Source of the DNA: Erythroxylum novogranatense
Lineage: Eukaryota; Streptophyta; Magnoliopsida; Malpighiales; Erythroxylaceae
Reading direction: 5' to 3'
Assembly (NCBI GenBank): GCA_029891385.1
Contig: CM057233.1
Span: forward strand, 14,387,460 to 14,451,459
Length of the DNA: 64,000 nt
Shown here piece after piece: positions 59,948 through 64,000 of this stretch. The translations under genes were made by a program, and so were the position numbers. Every line of letters begins with the position of its first letter. Position 1 is the stretch's first letter. The notes under the pieces were generated by a model. The model worked only from the letters and a program-made list of their open reading frames with translations, ran no database searches and had not been told where the DNA came from.

Positions 59948-60889
59948 TGTAACATCCCGTCTCCGATGGGAAAGTTATATTGGTAAATTAGGACGGGATA
60001 GGATTTTACCGCATAATATCGACTGAACATTCATTTGGCCTCTAATTATAGAGGATTGAGTCATTTGGCACGTGCACTGATAGGTACATGCATTCATGAT
60101 TTTTTCCCGGTATTTAATTGTGATACGGTTATGAATTGTGAAATTGTGAATAATTAGGTTTGCTTTTGAATTATGGAGAATTGTGGAATAATTGGGATTG
60201 AAAATTTAATAGGAAATGTTTTAGAGTAATTGCTAATTGGTAGTAAACTTAGGAAATTTTCTGGAAATTCGGGAGAAAATGTCCGGACCGAAAATTTTCG
60301 AGTGGTGGACTGATTGATTTTATATGACCGGAATAATTGTCCGATGGCAATGGAAAACTTAGATATATGATCTTGGAATTTAATATGTCGAGCCATTGAA
60401 ATTCGGAGACAAATTGGACTAGAAATGAAATTGAAAAGAGAAACAGATTTACAAGTATTATAGGTGAAAGGGATAAGAGGCTTAAGGAATTAACTCTTTT
60501 AAATGCCTTAGAATTTTAGATGGAAGAAAGGAAATCCTCTTCTCTTCTCCTAGGGCACGATTGGTTCCTCTCTTTGCTGAGTTTCGATTCTTCCTTGGAG
60601 ATTTGTGTTTGTTCCTTCCTTATGGTTAAAGATTGATGTAAACCCTTGAGAGAAGAAGAAGATTTGATGAGTTTAGAGGGTTCACCGTGGGTGTAGAGAG
60701 AAGAGGAAGGGTTGGAGGATTTTCGGTAGATTTGAGATTTTAAGCTTGATTTGGTAAGTAAAATGGTTTAATGTTGTGTTATTATTGTGTTAAATGCATT
60801 CATGGGTTTAAACATGAAAGATTGTGGTAGTTGGTTATGAGTTATGGTCGATTAGAGAGAGAAAAATGGGAGAAATTGGTCGGGGAAGA

Positions 60890-61180
60890 TGAACTGCGAT
60901 TCGCACGTCGCGGCGTGCGCGAAGCCTCGCCGTAGCGAATTAACATTTAATTCGTCACGGTGAGCGGGAAAGAGACGTCACGGCGAGCTTTAAAAGGTTG
61001 GATGTCGCGGCGAGCTCCTCTCGACGTCGCGGCGAGTGCAAGTCTTCTTCGCTGCGATGAGTCTTCTCTCGTGCGTCGCGGCGAGCCCCAAGAAAATTGT
61101 TCGCCGCAGTGAGCGACATCACACATCGCGGCGAGCGCCTCCAGACGCCGCGGCGAACGACTTGAGGTCGCGGCGAGGGA
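60890..61180. repeat. GC-rich GTCGCGGCGAG array
   Basis: About nine degenerate units of roughly 25-35 bases, each with CGTCGCGGCGAG or a close variant (CGTCACGGCGAG, CGCCGCGGCGAA, ATCGCGGCGAG). They form a GC island in AT-rich LTR DNA. Dense CG and CCG contexts would be heavy methylation targets. No open frame of interest. Confidence 0.85.
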
Positions 61181-62099
61181 TGATTTTTAGATTTGATTTA
61201 ATTTGATTTTTGAGGCATAACTTATGGTGTAGACCTCCTATTGAGGTGATGTTTGATTCGTTATGAACTAGAGAACGAGGTCTACAATTGAGGAAAAGAA
61301 AGAGAGAGTCTGAATTCAGGTTTTTGAGATCGCAATTAGTGAAAGACAATTAAGAATGTAATTGTAATTGCAACCTAAGGATGGTTTCTGATAATTGGGG
61401 TATAATGTGAGACTTTGAAAATAAATTCATTGTTGCTGGGAATTTTAGAAACTGAGCATAAAGGATGAATTTGACCTAGAGAATAATGCTATTGACTGTG
61501 AGATAATACTCTAGCGAGTATGACTTGATAAATTGACTGAATATTCGAATTGAAATTAGGGGAGTTCCGTATTATATTATTGAATAGGAAGTGAGTTATT
61601 ATTGGGAAATTGAGTGGAAAGTTAGTATTTGACGAAAGAAAGTGAAATTGGGAAATTGCACCAGGAAAGATCATGAATAGGCATAGTACATCTTTTAATT
61701 AAGTCATATGCATCATTAAATTATTTCTAATTGTGCATTTCAGTAATTGGAAATTAATTGATTGTTATAGAGGCTCCGATGGAACGACGATTCCACAGAT
61801 ATTGCTGAGCCTTCCAGGCAGGTAGCTCGGAAGTTCAGGTGAGTAACCTAGTTGGTTCCTCAATAAATGTGTGTTTAATTAAGTGCTTATGCCATGTGGA
61901 TGAAATGGAGGGTTACGTGTTTGATTGAAATTGGGTTCGGACCAAGGGTGTCCGAAGGATCGGTAATTTGTGATTGAAGTGCTATACGTGTGAAATTAAA
62001 TATACATTCGGCATGTGTAATAGGAAATTGGGGCATGTACATTGCATGCATAAAAGTGTGATCAGATAAAGGCAGTTGTGACCGGAGCAGCCACCGTAT

Positions 62100-62260
62100 C
62101 AGGGCATATCACGCCCAACGTATATGAGAGCTTTAAGCTCAATGCACAGGACTTCTGGTCCAATGTTTACAAAGCCTCGAGCTCAATGTATCAGGGCATA
62201 TCACGCCCAATGTTTATCAGAGCCTCAGGCTCAATGCAATGTGCCCGTCACTGGGACAGT
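62100..62260 (+). repeat. String of seven short hairpins
   Basis: Units about 22-25 bases apart: AGGGCATATCACGCCC (62101), GAGCTTTAAGCTC (62128), GGACTTCTGGTCC (62149), a weak AAGCCTCGAGCTC (62171), AGGGCATATCACGCCC again (62193), GAGCCTCAGGCTC (62220), and TGCCCGTCACTGGGAC (62242). Most are followed by CAATG. Stem sequences differ, but pairing is kept. Confidence 0.8.
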
Positions 62261-62912
62261 TTCAGACGCACGGTCACAACAACGAAAAGAACATGGAAGT
62301 GTCACATGCGCATCACATATGTATATGATTGACTGCGAAATGTGAAAAAAAAAATAAAATTGCATGTGATATTTCTGTAAATGTTATTGTGTGATTATGT
62401 GATGTTTGGGAAATTGATTGTATATGCATGAATTGAGTGAACCATCAATGATAGTTTCTCATTGAGTTCGCAAACTCACCCAACATTGCAATTATTTTTT
62501 CAGGGATTCAAGAGTACCCTGTTAGATAAACGGGAGTATGAGTACTGCAAGAGTGGCAGAGTTTGAAGTCGGGATCGGTTTCATGTCTACATTTGAGTCA
62601 TTCTGATTTATATGTGTAAATTTGTATTTTCGCAGATAAATACTGTTATTATATTGGGCCCAATTTGGCTATGATTATATGTATATGAACTTATTTGAGT
62701 ACTGAAATAGTATTCGATTGAAAAGTTTTCATATTGTGGGCCCAAATTGTTTACCGATATCTGCGCACTCGATGGTTTTCAAAAAGAAAAATGTCATAAT
62801 GAGTTTTTAAACTGAATTGACTGCTCTAGCATACCACCCTCGTGAGGCATGGGCTCAAATATCACCATCGATGTCAGGTTCGGGTCTTACGGGAGTGGGG
62901 ATGCTACATTTG

Positions 62913-62927
62913 TGGTATCAGAGCCCA
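62913..62927 (+). other. Primer binding site (tRNA-iMet)
   Basis: TGGTATCAGAGCCCA, four bases after the LTR end. It sets plus polarity for the element. Confidence 0.92.
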
Positions 62928-64000
62928 TAAGTACAATCTTACATGGGCATTCTGAGAAAAATGTGTCAAGTACATGCATTTAAGTCATGTCACGGCAGAT
63001 AGTGACAATTGATCCCCAGGCTAGCATATGAGTCACATGCATGGGCATGTATCAGTCGTTTAAGCGGTTAGAAATAGTAAGGAAATGAGAATAGGTTAGA
63101 ATGTGATAAGAGGAAGTTGTGAATATTGTGGAATAAGGAAAAGTGTATGATTCGATTAGACAAATGAAAATTTAGTGTATTGGTATTGGTGGATATATTG
63201 TGAAATGCAATATCGGAGGTATTATGTGGTATGTCCTTAAATGTGGAACAGATATAAATATAGAATTGTGGATTGATAGGGGAAAATAGAGATATGTTAG
63301 AATTTGCAAGATTTCAAGTGCATAAAGTGGATGAAAATAAAATGTTCTATGATCTAGAGAAGGCACAATTGGGTTTGATTTCAATGACGAGAGTTATGGA
63401 TGATGATTTACGACTTAAGTCAAATAGATAAAAAATGATTGTATATCTATGATACTGATTGGAGTGTGAAAATACGTGGGTATGATGTAGTAATGAAAGG
63501 ACTGAAATGTAAGACACTGATAATGACAGATGAAAGAGTTGCCAAGGTTTAGTTGATTTGCCTGAGTAAATACACACCTGATTATGGGATCCCCATGGCA
63601 AGTAAAAATATTAAGCTCAATTGTCTCATATGTGTAGAGATGACATGGGAAGAAATTGGTGAGTTCGTGGCTAATTGTTAGTCATAGCCCCTATCGTTTA
63701 AAGTTCAATATGAGTTAGAATAAGAAATGAAAGTGATTATAGTGATCAATTGGGAATGAATGGAGAGTGTTTATGATCCTCACGATTGGGAACGACTGCA
63801 AAAAGGGAAAGTGTTGTCAAAATTGAATGAAAACAAAGTATCCTTAGCGTAAGTGACAAATTGGTATATCGACGTAATGATTTTCAATGGTATGTACCGT
63901 AGTGAACAGTATTAAAAGGATGTTCTTGGTATGTGGATTATGGCATAGATTGATCTACATGGGATATTGAGTATAGCTGGAATTGATTTCCTATGGTATT
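62928..64000 (+). other. Internal region after the primer site, non-coding as far as visible
   Basis: No gag start, capsid motif or zinc knuckle in any plus frame. The minus frames (up to 84 codons) are low-complexity. Either the leader is long, or gag is decayed, or this is another non-autonomous element. The rest lies outside the window. Confidence 0.55.

Larger units (their letters stand above)
59948..62908 (+). repeat. 5' LTR (2961 bp)
   Basis: Same family type as the solo LTR at 27394-31194 by both ends. It contains a GC-rich GTCGCGGCGAG array (60890-61180), a module with TATTGAGGTGATGTTTG (61229), the stem TTCGGAC/GTCCGAA (61936-61956), a string of short hairpins (62100-62260), and GAGTTCGCAAACTCACCC (62464-62481). 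Confidence 0.9.
59948..64000 (+). mobile_element. Ty3/gypsy-type element, 5' LTR and start of internal region
   Basis: The LTR (59948-62908) starts TGTAACATCCCGTCTCC and ends GGGAGTGGGGATGCTACA. A primer site TGGTATCAGAGCCCA lies at 62913-62927. The element continues beyond the window, so its 3' LTR and target duplication cannot be checked. The pentamer before it is CTTCT. The visible internal 1.07 kb shows no gag. Confidence 0.88.

Noticed and set aside
62078..62345. Open frames of 84 and 73 codons
   Set aside because: They read through the hairpin string of an LTR. The sequence is explained by RNA/DNA-level repetition.
63172..63601. Minus-strand frames of 70 and 84 codons
   Set aside because: Low-complexity, no motif, and antisense to the internal region of a plus-oriented element.

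Overview
This window is AT-rich nuclear DNA of a flowering plant, very probably a eudicot. The evidence is plant-type LTR retrotransposons with initiator-Met and Athila-type primer sites, plant DNA transposons, and two plant genes whose proteins I can read. The species cannot be fixed from sequence alone.

Only two ordinary genes are convincing. One is a single-exon NF-YB (CCAAT-binding factor subunit B, NF-YB4/5 type) at 33838-34281 (+). The other is a 13-coding-exon cyclin H gene at 44629-49576 (-). Its reconstructed exons join in frame to 335 codons and use one GC-AG intron. The rest is mostly nested mobile elements.

Layout. (1) 1-14625: a Ty3/gypsy chromovirus on the minus strand, running off the left edge. 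Its 5' LTR is split by a complete non-autonomous LTR element (3800-13004, target duplication GTCAT) with 4.3-kb LTRs around only 651 bp of internal DNA. (2) 14626-21441: a 296-bp tandem repeat, CACTA-like repeat arrays and a decayed hAT transposase. (3) 21442-33691: a decayed Ty1/copia element (-) with 1498-bp LTRs, holding a 3.8-kb solo LTR (27394-31194, TSD ATTCT). It ends about 145 bp before the NF-YB start codon. (4) 33838-42530: NF-YB, a copia gag relic, a 676-bp TRIM (37349-38024, TSD CAGTG), a decayed + strand gypsy element broken by a CACTA-type MITE, and a LINE relic. (5) 44.4-50.5 kb: cyclin H, with a hAT-like MITE in intron 9. (6) 50774-64000: a hAT relic, a PIF/Harbinger-like element (TSD TAA), and an Athila-like element split first by a 4.5-kb solo LTR (55092-59632, TSD ATATA) and then by another gypsy element (59948 to beyond the right edge).

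The most unusual signal is inside the long LTRs. Several divergent LTR families share a common internal architecture: degenerate repeats built on an ATAACTT...TTGAGGTGATTCTT core, a family-specific array of unrelated sequence in the variable part of the LTR, and short hairpins whose stems differ in sequence but keep pairing. The genes do not form a pathway together. NF-YB is a transcription factor subunit, and cyclin H belongs to the CDK-activating kinase/TFIIH module.
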